Assembly: GCA_028874075.1 (NCBI GenBank)
Contig: JAPPLU010000027.1
Coordinates: 1-38,176, forward strand
Source of the DNA: Chloroflexota bacterium
Lineage (GTDB): Bacteria > Chloroflexota > Dehalococcoidia > Lucifugimonadales > UBA3495
Direction: 5' to 3'
Length of the DNA stretch: 38,176 nt
The translations under genes were made by a program, and so were the position numbers. Numbering within the stretch: the stretch's first letter is position 1; every line of letters starts with the position of its first letter. The notes below the pieces were generated by a model, which saw only the letters and a list, made by a program, of their open reading frames with translations, was not told where the DNA came from and did no database searches. Below, piece by piece: positions 7,535 to 15,154 of the stretch.

Positions 7535-8938
7535 ATGGCGGGAAACGACGTTGCGCTGATGGCCCACCTGATGCGGCGGGCCGGCTTTGGCGCCTCCTAC
7601 GATGAACTGGAACGGAGGGCTGCCGCGGGCTATGAGGCCACGGTGGAAGAACTGCTTAACCCCGGAAACCAGCCCAGGCTGGAAATGGACGTTCTGGAGC
7701 GCCGCTTCGTTGACTGGAGGGAAATGAACGCCCTGGAAGTCAACCAGGCCTTCTGGACCTACGCCATGATCAACACCCAGCGGCCCCTGGAGGAGAAGAT
7801 CGCCCTTTTCTGGCATGGCATCTTCTGCACCGGCAACTCCAAGTGCGAGCACGGCCGCCAGATCAAGCTCCAGATTGATATGTTCCGGGAGCACGGACTG
7901 GGCAGCTTCCGCGACCTGTTGCTGGGCCTGTCCAGCGATCCGTCCATGATTTTCTATCTGGACAACTGCATGAGCCACAAGGACGCCATCAACGAGAACT
8001 GGGGCAGGGAACTGCTGGAACTGTTCTCCATGGGCGTGGGCATGGATGGCGAGGCCAATTACTCCGAGGATGACGTCAAGGAATGCGCCCGGGCCTTCAC
8101 CGGCTGGACCATTACCAACGCCATCCCCCGCTACCCGTACGGCCGCTACGAGGCCGGCTTCATCTACAATCCTGCCGACCACGACGAGGAAAACAAGACC
8201 TTCCTGGGAGAGACTGGCAACTTCAACGGTGACGACATAGTTGACCTGATTGCCAGGCAGCCGGCCACCGCCCGCTTCATCTCCCGACACATGTATAACT
8301 TCTTTGTGGCCGACGACGTGCAGGTACCCGCCTGGCAGAACACCCCGCCGCGGGACATGGAAACCATCAAAATGCTGGAGGACGAGTACTTCCGCTCAGG
8401 CTTCAACATCGGTTCCATGCTGCGGGTCCTCTTCAACTCGGATGCCTTCAAGAACGCCCGTTTCACCAAGGTGAAGAGCCCCGCCGAGGCCGTTATCGGC
8501 ACCATGCGGGTGGTCAAGGACTTCACCTCACCCAGGCCGGGCCTGAACAACCTGGCCGCCAACATCCGCTACATGGGCCAGGACTTGATGAATCCCCCCA
8601 CGGTGGAGGGCTGGCACACCGGCGGCGAGTGGATCGACAGCGGCACTCTGGTGGAGCGCATCAACTTTGCCGCCGACCAGGTGGGCAACCTGGACCTGCC
8701 CGGCGTGCAGGACATGGTGGCCCGGGTCGGTTCTCAAGGGGCCGCTACCGCGGAGCAGGTAGTTGACCGGTGCCTGGAACTGCTGGGGGCCTATGAACTG
8801 GCGGACGATACCCGCGAGCAGTTGATCGCCCACGTAGGCCGGGGCGGCGACCTCGTACCCGGCTCTGCCGAGTTCTCCCAGCGGGTGGGGCAGACCCTCC
8901 AGCTCATCGTTTCCACCCAGGAATACCAGTTCGCCTAG
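7535..8938 (+). CDS. DUF1800 family protein
   Basis: The ATG at 7535 follows AAGGAGGAAA (7521-7530), giving 467 residues. Characteristic blocks are HLMRRAGFGAS near the start, then FWHGIFCTG, RELLELFSMGVG and CARAFTGWTI, and the C-terminal LMNPPTVEGWHTG. DUF1800 proteins are of unknown biochemical function and are usually encoded beside a DUF1501 protein, as here (50-nt gap to the next gene). Many relatives are exported; this one starts directly in the domain with no signal peptide, suggesting a cytosolic place. It is the first gene of a three-gene operon driven by the promoter at 7408. Confidence 0.92.
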   Translation: MAGNDVALMAHLMRRAGFGASYDELERRAAAGYEATVEELLNPGNQPRLEMDVLERRFVDWREMNALEVNQAFWTYAMINTQRPLEEKIALFWHGIFCTGNSKCEHGRQIKLQIDMFREHGLGSFRDLLLGLSSDPSMIFYLDNCMSHKDAINENWGRELLELFSMGVGMDGEANYSEDDVKECARAFTGWTITNAIPRYPYGRYEAGFIYNPADHDEENKTFLGETGNFNGDDIVDLIARQPATARFISRHMYNFFVADDVQVPAWQNTPPRDMETIKMLEDEYFRSGFNIGSMLRVLFNSDAFKNARFTKVKSPAEAVIGTMRVVKDFTSPRPGLNNLAANIRYMGQDLMNPPTVEGWHTGGEWIDSGTLVERINFAADQVGNLDLPGVQDMVARVGSQGAATAEQVVDRCLELLGAYELADDTREQLIAHVGRGGDLVPGSAEFSQRVGQTLQLIVSTQEYQFA

Positions 8939-8988
8939 ACAACCCTGGCAAGCGCAAATCGGCTCCAAGAGTCTGAGGAGGAAAGGAA

Positions 8989-10122
8989 ATGACTTCTAAC
9001 AAGAAAGACCCGGTGCTGGTTGTCCTGCAGCTTTCCGGGGGCAACGACGCGCTGAACACCGTGATTCCCTATGGCGACCCGCTTTATGCCGGCAACCGGC
9101 CTTCCGTGCGGGTGCCCGACGACCAGGTCCTGAAGATCAATGACTACGTGGGTCTGAACCCCAACATGGGGCCCATGAAGCAGCTCTACGATGAGGGCAA
9201 GATGGCCATCATCCAGGGCGTGGGCTATCCCAACCCCAACCGGTCCCACTTCCGGTCCATGGACATCTGGCACACCTGCGAGCCCGACAAGGTGGGCACC
9301 GAGGGCTGGCTGGGCCGGGCCATCAAAGAAATGGACCCCAATGCCGAAAACGTGTTGACCGGCGTCAACTTCGGTCGCGGCCTTCCCCGGGCCCTGGCCA
9401 TGCCCAGCGTACCGGTGGCCTCGGTGGGCAACCTGGCTTCCTACGGCGTACTGACGGGCATTGAGGAGGAAGACCAGCGGGCCGACGCCCTGGACGTCTT
9501 CTCCCGCATATACTCCCCGGCCATGGGCCGCGGCGGCGTGGTGGACTACCTGTCCCGCACCGGCATGGACGCTCTCAAGGGGGCCGACATCCTGAGCACC
9601 GCGCCGGAAATGTACTCGTCATCCGTCGAATACGGCGGCGACGTGGTGGGGCAGTACATGCGCAACATCGCCCAGACCCACCTGGCCGGCTTCGGCACCC
9701 GGGTGCTGTACACCACGGCCCCCTACAACAGCTTCGACACCCATGCCGGCGAATTGCAGGCTCACGCCAAGCTGTGGAGCGAGACATCCCAGGCCGTCGC
9801 GGACTTCATGGACGACCTGCGGGAACACGACGCAGCCGACGACGTTACCCTGCTGGTCTTCACTGAGTTCGGCCGCCGGGTGCATGACAACGGCTCCGGC
9901 ACTGACCACGGTTCGGGCGGCATGGCCTTCGTCATTGGCGAAAACGTCAAGGGCGGCCTGTACGGCGAATATCCTTCCCTGGAGGCGGACAAGCTGCTGG
10001 AAGGCGACCTGCATTTCAACAACGACTTCCGCAGCATCTACACCACGCTGCTGGAAAACTGGATGGGACTGGACGCCCAGCCCCTGGTCAACGGCAGCTT
10101 CGAAAAGTTCGACTTCATCTAG
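8989..10122 (+). CDS. DUF1501 family protein
   Basis: The ATG at 8989 is preceded by GAGGAGGAAAGG, a very strong ribosome site. The 377-residue product shows the family blocks VLQLSGGNDALNTVIPY, NPNRSHFRSMDIWHT, FDTHAGE, VFTEFGRRVHDNGSGTDHGS and a C-terminal NDFRSIYTTLLENW. The Asp/His-rich motifs recall metal sites of the alkaline-phosphatase/sulfatase superfamily, to which DUF1501 is related. Typical members begin with a twin-arginine signal; here it is absent and the protein begins at the first strand. It pairs with DUF1800 upstream; the function is unknown. Confidence 0.92.
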   Translation: MTSNKKDPVLVVLQLSGGNDALNTVIPYGDPLYAGNRPSVRVPDDQVLKINDYVGLNPNMGPMKQLYDEGKMAIIQGVGYPNPNRSHFRSMDIWHTCEPDKVGTEGWLGRAIKEMDPNAENVLTGVNFGRGLPRALAMPSVPVASVGNLASYGVLTGIEEEDQRADALDVFSRIYSPAMGRGGVVDYLSRTGMDALKGADILSTAPEMYSSSVEYGGDVVGQYMRNIAQTHLAGFGTRVLYTTAPYNSFDTHAGELQAHAKLWSETSQAVADFMDDLREHDAADDVTLLVFTEFGRRVHDNGSGTDHGSGGMAFVIGENVKGGLYGEYPSLEADKLLEGDLHFNNDFRSIYTTLLENWMGLDAQPLVNGSFEKFDFI

Positions 10123-10135
10123 GGGCCAGGAACAG

Positions 10136-10212
10136 TTCACAAAGAGGCGCAGGGAAACGGAGTCTCGCAGAGTATCTCTGCTACCCGCTGTGCCCCGGTG
10201 TCTGTTTGTGAA
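10136..10212 (+). repeat. Interspersed palindromic repeat between DUF1501 and NHL genes
   Basis: TTCACAAA (10136-10143) and TTTGTGAA (10205-10212) form an 8-bp perfect terminal inverted repeat. At the centre GCAGAG-TAT-CTCTGC (10168-10182) forms a hairpin. Text such as GAGGCGCAGGG and CAGAG..CTCTG recurs at 25031-25081. It may act as an mRNA-stabilising or attenuating hairpin between the two cistrons. Confidence 0.65.
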
Positions 10213-10244
10213 AGCGAACCAAAATCGCCGACAGGGAGGGCAAT

Positions 10245-11273
10245 ATGACCACTACTCGATTTGCTGGAATTACGCTTCAGCCCAGCCACACCATTGGCCG
10301 GGCCGAGTTCTCGGGCCCCGGTTTCCGTAATCCCGTGGCCATGGTACGGGGCGACGAGGACACCATGTACGTTGTCAGCCGGTCCTATGACTACCGGCCT
10401 GACGGCAAGCGGGTAACCATCTGCACCATCGACGAAGACTACATCGGCGAGTTCGCCCGGGGCGTTACCACCGCCGGTGAAGGCGACCCCTCCGACGCCG
10501 ACGGGTCTCTGATCTGGCCCACGGCCATTGCCCGGGACGCGGCGGGCAACGTCTATGTGGCCGACGAGTGGCTGAACCGCATATCCAAGTTCGATGCCGA
10601 CGGCGCCTACATCAGCAAGTGGGGCACCCCGGGCTCGGGCGACGGCGAAATCGGCAGCCCCTCGGGTCTGGCCATTGACCAGGACGACAACCTGCTGCTG
10701 GTGGACTGCGACAACCATCGGGTTCAGAAGTTCACCAAGGACGGCCAGTACATTTCCCAGTTCGGCAGCAAGGGCGACGGCGACGGGCAGTTCAACATGC
10801 CCTGGGGCATCACCGTAGACCGGAACGGCGACATCTATATTGCCGACTGGCGCAACGACCGAATCCAGAAGTTCGACCGCAACGGTAACTTCCTGATGAA
10901 GTTCGGAACTTCCGGTTCGGGAGATGGTCAGCTAGATCGCCCCACCGGCGTGGCTGTGGACAAGGACGGCAACATATACGTTACCGACTGGGGCAACGAC
11001 CGCTTGCAGGTATTCAGCGCCGATGGCGATTTCCTTACCCAGACAAACGGCGACGCCACCCTGTCCAAGTGGGGCAAGGAAAAGCTGGACGCCAACTCTG
11101 AAATGTGGCAGGAACGGGACATCGCCCAGGGCCTGGAAAGGGAAAGGCTGTTCTGGGGCCCCATCGCCGTCACGGTGGACGATGACGACAACGTCTTCGT
11201 CGTAGAGTCGGCCCGCTCCCGCATCCAGATTTACCGAAGGCAGGTGCCGGTCTTCTTCGGTGGGCGCCTGTAA
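10245..11273 (+). CDS. NHL-repeat beta-propeller protein
   Basis: The ATG at 10245 follows GGGAGGG, giving 342 residues. About six NHL blades can be seen. Each has the pattern GxAxDxxGNxYVADxxNxRIxKFDxxG, for example NVYVADEWLNRISKFD, NLLLVDCDNHRVQKF, DIYIADWRNDRIQKFD and NIYVTDWGNDRLQVFS. Blades are joined by KWGTPGSGDGE-type loops. There is no signal peptide. NHL propellers can be scaffolds or enzymes (lyases, lactonases); nothing seen here decides. It is the last gene of the DUF1800-DUF1501 operon, 122 nt after DUF1501 with a repeat element between, and is followed by a strong hairpin. Confidence 0.88.
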   Translation: MTTTRFAGITLQPSHTIGRAEFSGPGFRNPVAMVRGDEDTMYVVSRSYDYRPDGKRVTICTIDEDYIGEFARGVTTAGEGDPSDADGSLIWPTAIARDAAGNVYVADEWLNRISKFDADGAYISKWGTPGSGDGEIGSPSGLAIDQDDNLLLVDCDNHRVQKFTKDGQYISQFGSKGDGDGQFNMPWGITVDRNGDIYIADWRNDRIQKFDRNGNFLMKFGTSGSGDGQLDRPTGVAVDKDGNIYVTDWGNDRLQVFSADGDFLTQTNGDATLSKWGKEKLDANSEMWQERDIAQGLERERLFWGPIAVTVDDDDNVFVVESARSRIQIYRRQVPVFFGGRL

Positions 11274-11304
11274 AGGACTATCTCAACGACGTGGCTACGG
11301 CATT

Positions 11305-11330
11305 GGGGCCGGGTTTACCAACCCGGCCCC
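11305..11330 (+). terminator. Strong hairpin terminator after the NHL gene
   Basis: An 11-bp perfect stem (11305-11315 with 11320-11330) closes a TACC loop 31 nt after the stop codon. The following sequence AAGCTTGTTGTG is only moderately T-rich. Confidence 0.65.
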
Positions 11331-11561
11331 AAGCTTGTTGTGCGTGCCTGCGGGCGGGTTGGGTTGAGTAGGGAATGATATCGTTATTCCTTCACTCGAT
11401 CCCGTCACTCGTTAGCGTTCCAAGGCAGGTCGTATTGACTCGTAGGGGAGGGTTTCAAACCCGCCCTGGCAACCCGTTGAAGTCCCACAAGAATGAGAAA
11501 CCACCTGAATCGAAACGCAGCGGCAGGGTTATCAACCCAAGCAAAAACGGGCAACACCGTG

Positions 11562-11567
11562 TATAAT
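11562..11567 (+). promoter_or_regulatory. -10 box upstream of dapA
   Basis: A perfect TATAAT lies 29 nt upstream of the dapA ATG. A convincing -35 box is not visible. Confidence 0.45.
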
Positions 11568-11596
11568 GGCGGCAAAATCTTGAGAGGAGGGTCAGC

Positions 11597-12493
11597 ATGA
11601 CGGAGATAGGCAGACTGATAACGGCTATGGTAACTCCCTTTGATGACGAGGGACGAGTGGACTATGACCAGGCCAAGCGTCTTGCCAACGCGCTGCTGGA
11701 TTCGGGCAGCGACGGCGTCATCGTGTCCGGCACCACCGGCGAGTCGCCTACCCTCACCACCGAAGAGAAGATCCGGCTATACGGCGAGATCAAGGACGCC
11801 GTGGGCGACCGGGGCGCCGTGGTGGCCGGTACGGGCAACTACAGCACCTCCGAGAGCATTGAACTGAGCATGGAGGCGGAGAAGGCCGGTGTGGACGGCC
11901 TGCTGCTGGTGGTCCCCTACTACAACAAGCCCCCGCAGGAGGGCCTGTACCAGCACTTCAAGACTATTGCCGCCCACGTTAACCTGCCCTGCATGCTCTA
12001 TAACGTGACCAGTCGCACCAGCCTGAACATGAGCCACGAGACCACCATCCGCCTGAGCCACGTGGACAACATCGTCGGAGTCAAGGAAGCGGGCAGCGAC
12101 ATGGACCAGATTACCCGTATTATCGAGGGATCGCGGGACGGGTTCCGAGTCTGGAGCGGCAACGACAACGAGACCTTCTACATCATGGCCACCGGCGGCT
12201 ACGGCGTGGTCAGCGTGGCCTCCCACCTGGTGGGCAACCAGATCAAGCAGATGATGGGCCTGCTGCTGGAGGGCGAAGTTGAACAGGCAGCCGCCGAGCA
12301 CCGCCGCCTGCTGGAAATCTTCAAGGTGCTGTTCATCGTCTCCAACCCAATCCCGGTCAAGCACGGGCTGAACCATGTGGGCTTCAACGTGGGCAAGCCC
12401 CGCCTGCCGCTGATTCCGGCAGACGAAAAGTCGGCTGCGCAGATTGAAGAGGTACTGGCGCGGTACGATATGGATATCGTGGCGCCGGCGTAG
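11597..12493 (+). CDS. dapA: 4-hydroxy-tetrahydrodipicolinate synthase
   Basis: The 298-residue product starts at ATG 11597 after GAGGAGGG. It has the DapA TIM-barrel motifs: GTTGES with the Thr pair at 46-47, VPYYNKPPQEGLYQHF with Tyr108-109, YNVTSRT with catalytic Tyr135 and Arg140, and GVKEA with Schiff-base Lys163. These align with E. coli Tyr133 and Lys161. It would condense pyruvate with aspartate semialdehyde in lysine and diaminopimelate synthesis in the cytosol. Usual YNVPxRT has Thr for Pro here. No other lysine gene is adjacent, so a related pyruvate aldolase of the same family cannot be fully excluded. It ends against a convergent amidohydrolase gene with a shared hairpin between them. 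Confidence 0.85.
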   Translation: MTEIGRLITAMVTPFDDEGRVDYDQAKRLANALLDSGSDGVIVSGTTGESPTLTTEEKIRLYGEIKDAVGDRGAVVAGTGNYSTSESIELSMEAEKAGVDGLLLVVPYYNKPPQEGLYQHFKTIAAHVNLPCMLYNVTSRTSLNMSHETTIRLSHVDNIVGVKEAGSDMDQITRIIEGSRDGFRVWSGNDNETFYIMATGGYGVVSVASHLVGNQIKQMMGLLLEGEVEQAAAEHRRLLEIFKVLFIVSNPIPVKHGLNHVGFNVGKPRLPLIPADEKSAAQIEEVLARYDMDIVAPA

Positions 12494-12521
12494 ATACCAC
12501 GGCGCTCAAATCGGAAGCGAT

Positions 12522-12558
12522 AGTTTCAGGGGCGGGTTCCAAACCCGCCCCTGAAACT
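12522..12558. terminator. Bidirectional terminator hairpin between dapA and the amidohydrolase
   Basis: A 17-bp perfect stem (12522-12538 with 12542-12558) closes a 3-nt loop. Each arm contains AGTTTCA, so each strand ends with a short T-rich arm. It sits between two convergent stop codons and can serve both genes. Confidence 0.8.
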
Positions 12559-12579
12559 TTGTAACTCGACTGCGCTCTG

Positions 12580-13596
12580 CTAGATGTGATACACCCGGGC
12601 CGCCGTTTCGTAGAACATATCCGCTCGCTCGCTGGCCGAGTAGCCCGCCGAAAGCCTCTTGAAGGCGTTGTAAAGTATGTGGTGGGAGTAGGAGACCTTG
12701 TCCACCGGGAAGTTGCTTTCAAACATGCAGCGGCTGGGGCCGAACTGCTCGATGCAGTAGTTGATCAGCGGCGCCATGTCGCTGGCCAGTTCCTCGGAAC
12801 CGATGGGCTTGTCGCGCAGGTGCCAGTCGAAGCCGGTACGGGGCATACCGATGCCGCCCAGCTTGCAGACCACGTTGGGGCACTGGGCCACGGCGGCGAT
12901 ACCCTGCCGCCAGGTGTCCATCACGTCGTCCCGTCCCGCGTAGGGGCCAACCCGGATGAGGCCGCCGATGTGGTTCAGGATGATGGTCAGGTCGGGCACC
13001 GCCCTGGCGAAGTCGGCCATTTCCTGCAGCTGGGGGAAGTAAAGCCAGCCCTCCAGGGTTAGTCCCTTGGAGGCCAGCACCCGGGCGCCCTCCTGGAACT
13101 TGTCGCTGGCCAGCTGGCCTTGCATGTTGTGAGCCGCCGTGTTTTCGACTTCGGGGTGCGGGTCCCAGGTTACCGAGTGGCGGATGCCCCGGAAATGGTA
13201 GGGGCTGGCGTCGTGCAGGGCGTCCAGCACTCCCTCCACCTCGGCGCCCAGGTTCAGGTTGGCGTGACCGATGATGGCGGCGGCGGCGCGGCAAGGACCG
13301 TAAATGCCGCTGGCGCTGGCCGCGCCCTGCCCCTGGACAAACTCCACCTCGCCCACGGGACGCAATTCCACGGGGCCGTCGGCCCGGTACATGGCCCGGG
13401 CCTCGATGAAGACGGTAGATGTCACGTTATGGCCGGCATGTACATCGTCGGCCAGCTCCTGGAGCAGGTATCGCTGGTAGGGTATTCGCTCCGCCCGCTT
13501 GTCCCAGAAGTGGTGGTGCGGGTCGATGATGGGGAGATCGGGTTCCAGGGTCTCTTCCTGGGTCAAAGCCAGCCAGTCGTTGCCTCCAAACGGCAT
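12580..13596 (-). CDS. Metal-dependent amidohydrolase (Amidohydrolase_2, PDC hydrolase/fuconolactonase-like)
   Basis: The ATG at 13594-13596 follows AAGGAGG, giving 338 residues. The early motif LPIIDPHHHFWD carries the HxH metal ligands. FRGIRHSV, LTIILNHIGG with the next metal His, and FESNFPVDK with the catalytic Asp region follow in family order. Members hydrolyse lactones or decarboxylate aromatic acids; this type with HHHFWD is closest to 2-pyrone-4,6-dicarboxylate hydrolase and L-fuconolactonase relatives. The protein is cytosolic. The substrate is not decidable. The longer upstream frame has no ribosome site. Confidence 0.85.
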   Translation of the reverse strand: MPFGGNDWLALTQEETLEPDLPIIDPHHHFWDKRAERIPYQRYLLQELADDVHAGHNVTSTVFIEARAMYRADGPVELRPVGEVEFVQGQGAASASGIYGPCRAAAAIIGHANLNLGAEVEGVLDALHDASPYHFRGIRHSVTWDPHPEVENTAAHNMQGQLASDKFQEGARVLASKGLTLEGWLYFPQLQEMADFARAVPDLTIILNHIGGLIRVGPYAGRDDVMDTWRQGIAAVAQCPNVVCKLGGIGMPRTGFDWHLRDKPIGSEELASDMAPLINYCIEQFGPSRCMFESNFPVDKVSYSHHILYNAFKRLSAGYSASERADMFYETAARVYHI

Positions 13597-13765
13597 ATTG
13601 GCCTCCTTCTTGTATGTCAGAATTGGGCAAAATGTAGGGTTGGTGAGCACTGCTATACGTGCATCATTATATCCGAATGCGGGGGGATGATAAGCCACAC
13701 AGCCAGGCGGTTTTACCGGAAAATCTCCGGGCAATTCCAGGCCCGGCGTGGAATTGACCCCGCCG

Positions 13766-13774
13766 TGCTACAAT
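13766..13774 (+). promoter_or_regulatory. Extended -10 promoter for the selenoprotein gene
   Basis: TGCTACAAT fits the TGnTAnAAT extended -10 pattern, 30 nt upstream of the ATG at 13805. TTGACC at 13754 is too close to serve as its -35. Confidence 0.45.
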
Positions 13775-13804
13775 ACGCCCAAACTACACTGAGGGGGTAG
13801 AACA

Positions 13805-14413
13805 ATGACCACCAGCAACGAAACTAATGTGGTCGTCTGGTACGACTACACTTGACCGTGGTGCTATGTCGGCCTGGTCAGGCTGGACAAGGCAGCGGAA
13901 GCCACCGGCGCGGCGATAGACCGGCGTCCTTACTTGCTAGCTCCCGAACGACCCATGGAGGGGGAGCTCCGGCCGCTGCGGGAAGGTGAGACTGAGACGG
14001 AACTGAACGCCGCCTGGCAGGAACGGTCGCGGGATGCGGGCATTGTAATGCGCCGCCCGAACCTCAACCCCAATACCAACCTGGCCCACGAGGCCACCGC
14101 CTTTGCCAGGGATAAGGGCGTAGACGGCGAGTTCCACCACGCCGCCGCCAGAGCCTATTGGGAGGACGGCGTGGACTTGGGTAACCGGGAAGTGCTGCTG
14201 AACATCGGCGCCGAGTGCGGTCTGGACAGCGGGGAACTGGGCGCGGCCCTGGACTCGGGTCTATACCGCCAGTACGTGATGGACGAACACCAGGCGGCCA
14301 AGGACCTGGGCGTTTTCGGTACTCCCACCTACCGGATCAACGGCGGCGAACCCGACTTCGGCGACAAGAGCGTGGAAGAAATGACCACGATGATTGAGGG
14401 CAGGGCAAAGTAA
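13805..14413 (+). CDS. DsbA/FrnE-like thioredoxin-fold selenoprotein (UPWC, TGA read as selenocysteine)
   Basis: From ATG 13805, preceded by GAGGGGG, one frame runs 203 codons to 14413 interrupted only by TGA at codon 17 (13853-13855). The reading is VVWYDYT-TGA-PWCYVG, exactly where FrnE/HCCA-isomerase-type DsbA proteins have CPWC. Downstream features of the family are intact: RPYLLAPERP, the long helical insert, and the cis-proline motif GTP at 172-174. The protein should be a cytosolic thiol (selenol) oxidoreductase. A stem with a GGTC loop lies just after the TGA (see next feature), supporting selenocysteine insertion. If TGA were a true stop, only 16 residues would be made, and a restart at 13934 would lose the active site. 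A sequencing error or recent nonsense mutation is the main alternative. Confidence 0.85.
13867..13889 (+). promoter_or_regulatory. Putative bacterial SECIS element
   Basis: TGTC-GGCCT (13867-13875) pairs with AGGCT-GACA (13880-13884 and 13886-13889), with G85 bulged and one G-T wobble. The loop is GGTC (13876-13879). Twenty nucleotides lie between the TGA and the loop. The E. coli fdhF element also has a GGUC loop, 18 nt after its UGA, above a bulged stem, so both sequence and spacing fit SelB recognition. Confidence 0.8.
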
Positions 14414-14441
14414 GCTACCCTTTCCTCCAGGGCCAATACAC

Positions 14442-14470
14442 CGGGGCGGGTTTTTGACTCGCCCCGTTTT
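14442..14470 (+). terminator. Rho-independent terminator after the selenoprotein gene
   Basis: CGGGGCG (14442-14448) pairs with CGCCCCG (14460-14466), and TTTT follows directly. It lies 28 nt after the stop. Confidence 0.75.
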
Positions 14471-14527
14471 CCTGTTGCTGCCACCGATTACAACGCATTC
14501 CGATGTAACGACATGGCGGAATGGCCA

Positions 14528-14536
14528 TGCTACACT
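14528..14536 (+). promoter_or_regulatory. Extended -10 promoter for the PaREP1 gene
   Basis: TGCTACACT matches TGnTAnAnT, 25 nt upstream of the ATG at 14562. Nearly the same string occurs at 13766 and 35328 in front of other genes. Confidence 0.4.
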
Positions 14537-14561
14537 GGCCTAAACACGCGGAGGATAAGCA

Positions 14562-15140
14562 ATGGCGCTGCCCTTGGACACCGCCCCGGGTCCGTCGCCC
14601 GACGAGGAAGCCGGCCGTAACATGGAAATCAGCCACAACTTCCTGCGGCAGGCGCGGGAGGAACTGGCGAAGGAAGATTTGCTGCAGGCTTCCAACAAGG
14701 CCTGGGGCGCGGCGGCCTATGCCATCAAGGCGGTGGCGGAAAAGCGCCGCTGGTTCAACGACGCCGACTGGCGGTTACGCGAGGCGGCGTGGGTCATATC
14801 CGCGGAACAGGCGGACGAAGATATAATGATGGGTTTTCTGGCATCCCGAGAGGCACACTACTCCTTTTATCACCACGAAGAGGATAGCTATACCATAGGC
14901 CGCATTTTGACGGCCACCGAGCGACTGGTGGGTAAGTTGCTAGTGATTGTTACCACTGATGAACCGCCGCTCCATGTCGGTGAAGAGATTGAAGAGCGGA
15001 TACGTCGTCTCCAGACCCCCACCAGCACCATGGACCGGGACCGCCTTGCCAACGGCCGCAAGCACATGGACGAGCGCCCGCCAGCCTTGCCGCCGAACGA
15101 GGGGGAAGACTCGATGGGAAGTGAGATAGGCAATCCCTGA
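14562..15140 (+). CDS. PaREP1-family (HEPN-like) protein
   Basis: ATG 14562 follows GCGGAGG, giving 192 residues. The stretch FLRQAREELAKEDLLQASNK, then AWGAAAYAIKAVAEKRRW, is the helical-hairpin core typical of PaREP1/PaREP8 proteins, which are expanded in crenarchaea and related to HEPN folds. The middle part (REAHYSFYHHEEDSYTIGRI) carries several His and Tyr. The last about 30 residues are polar and low complexity. No nucleotidyltransferase partner, as expected for HEPN-MNT toxin pairs, is adjacent. Function unknown. Its stop lies 14 nt from the stop of the convergent DUF5666 gene. Confidence 0.7.
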   Translation: MALPLDTAPGPSPDEEAGRNMEISHNFLRQAREELAKEDLLQASNKAWGAAAYAIKAVAEKRRWFNDADWRLREAAWVISAEQADEDIMMGFLASREAHYSFYHHEEDSYTIGRILTATERLVGKLLVIVTTDEPPLHVGEEIEERIRRLQTPTSTMDRDRLANGRKHMDERPPALPPNEGEDSMGSEIGNP

Positions 15141-15154
15141 CTTGCTCTTCGAGG

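Larger units (their letters stand above)
11274..11596. other. Intergenic region before dapA
   Basis: This 323-bp gap contains the terminator at 11305-11330 and a second hairpin around GGGTTTCAAACCC (about 11446-11466). It also has a -10 box upstream of dapA. No coding sequence is supported. Confidence 0.45.

Noticed and set aside
13934..14413. A 159-residue protein starting after the TGA
   Set aside because: It lacks the first strand and the active site of the thioredoxin fold, has no ribosome site, and the same frame continues upstream to a well-placed ATG through the TGA.
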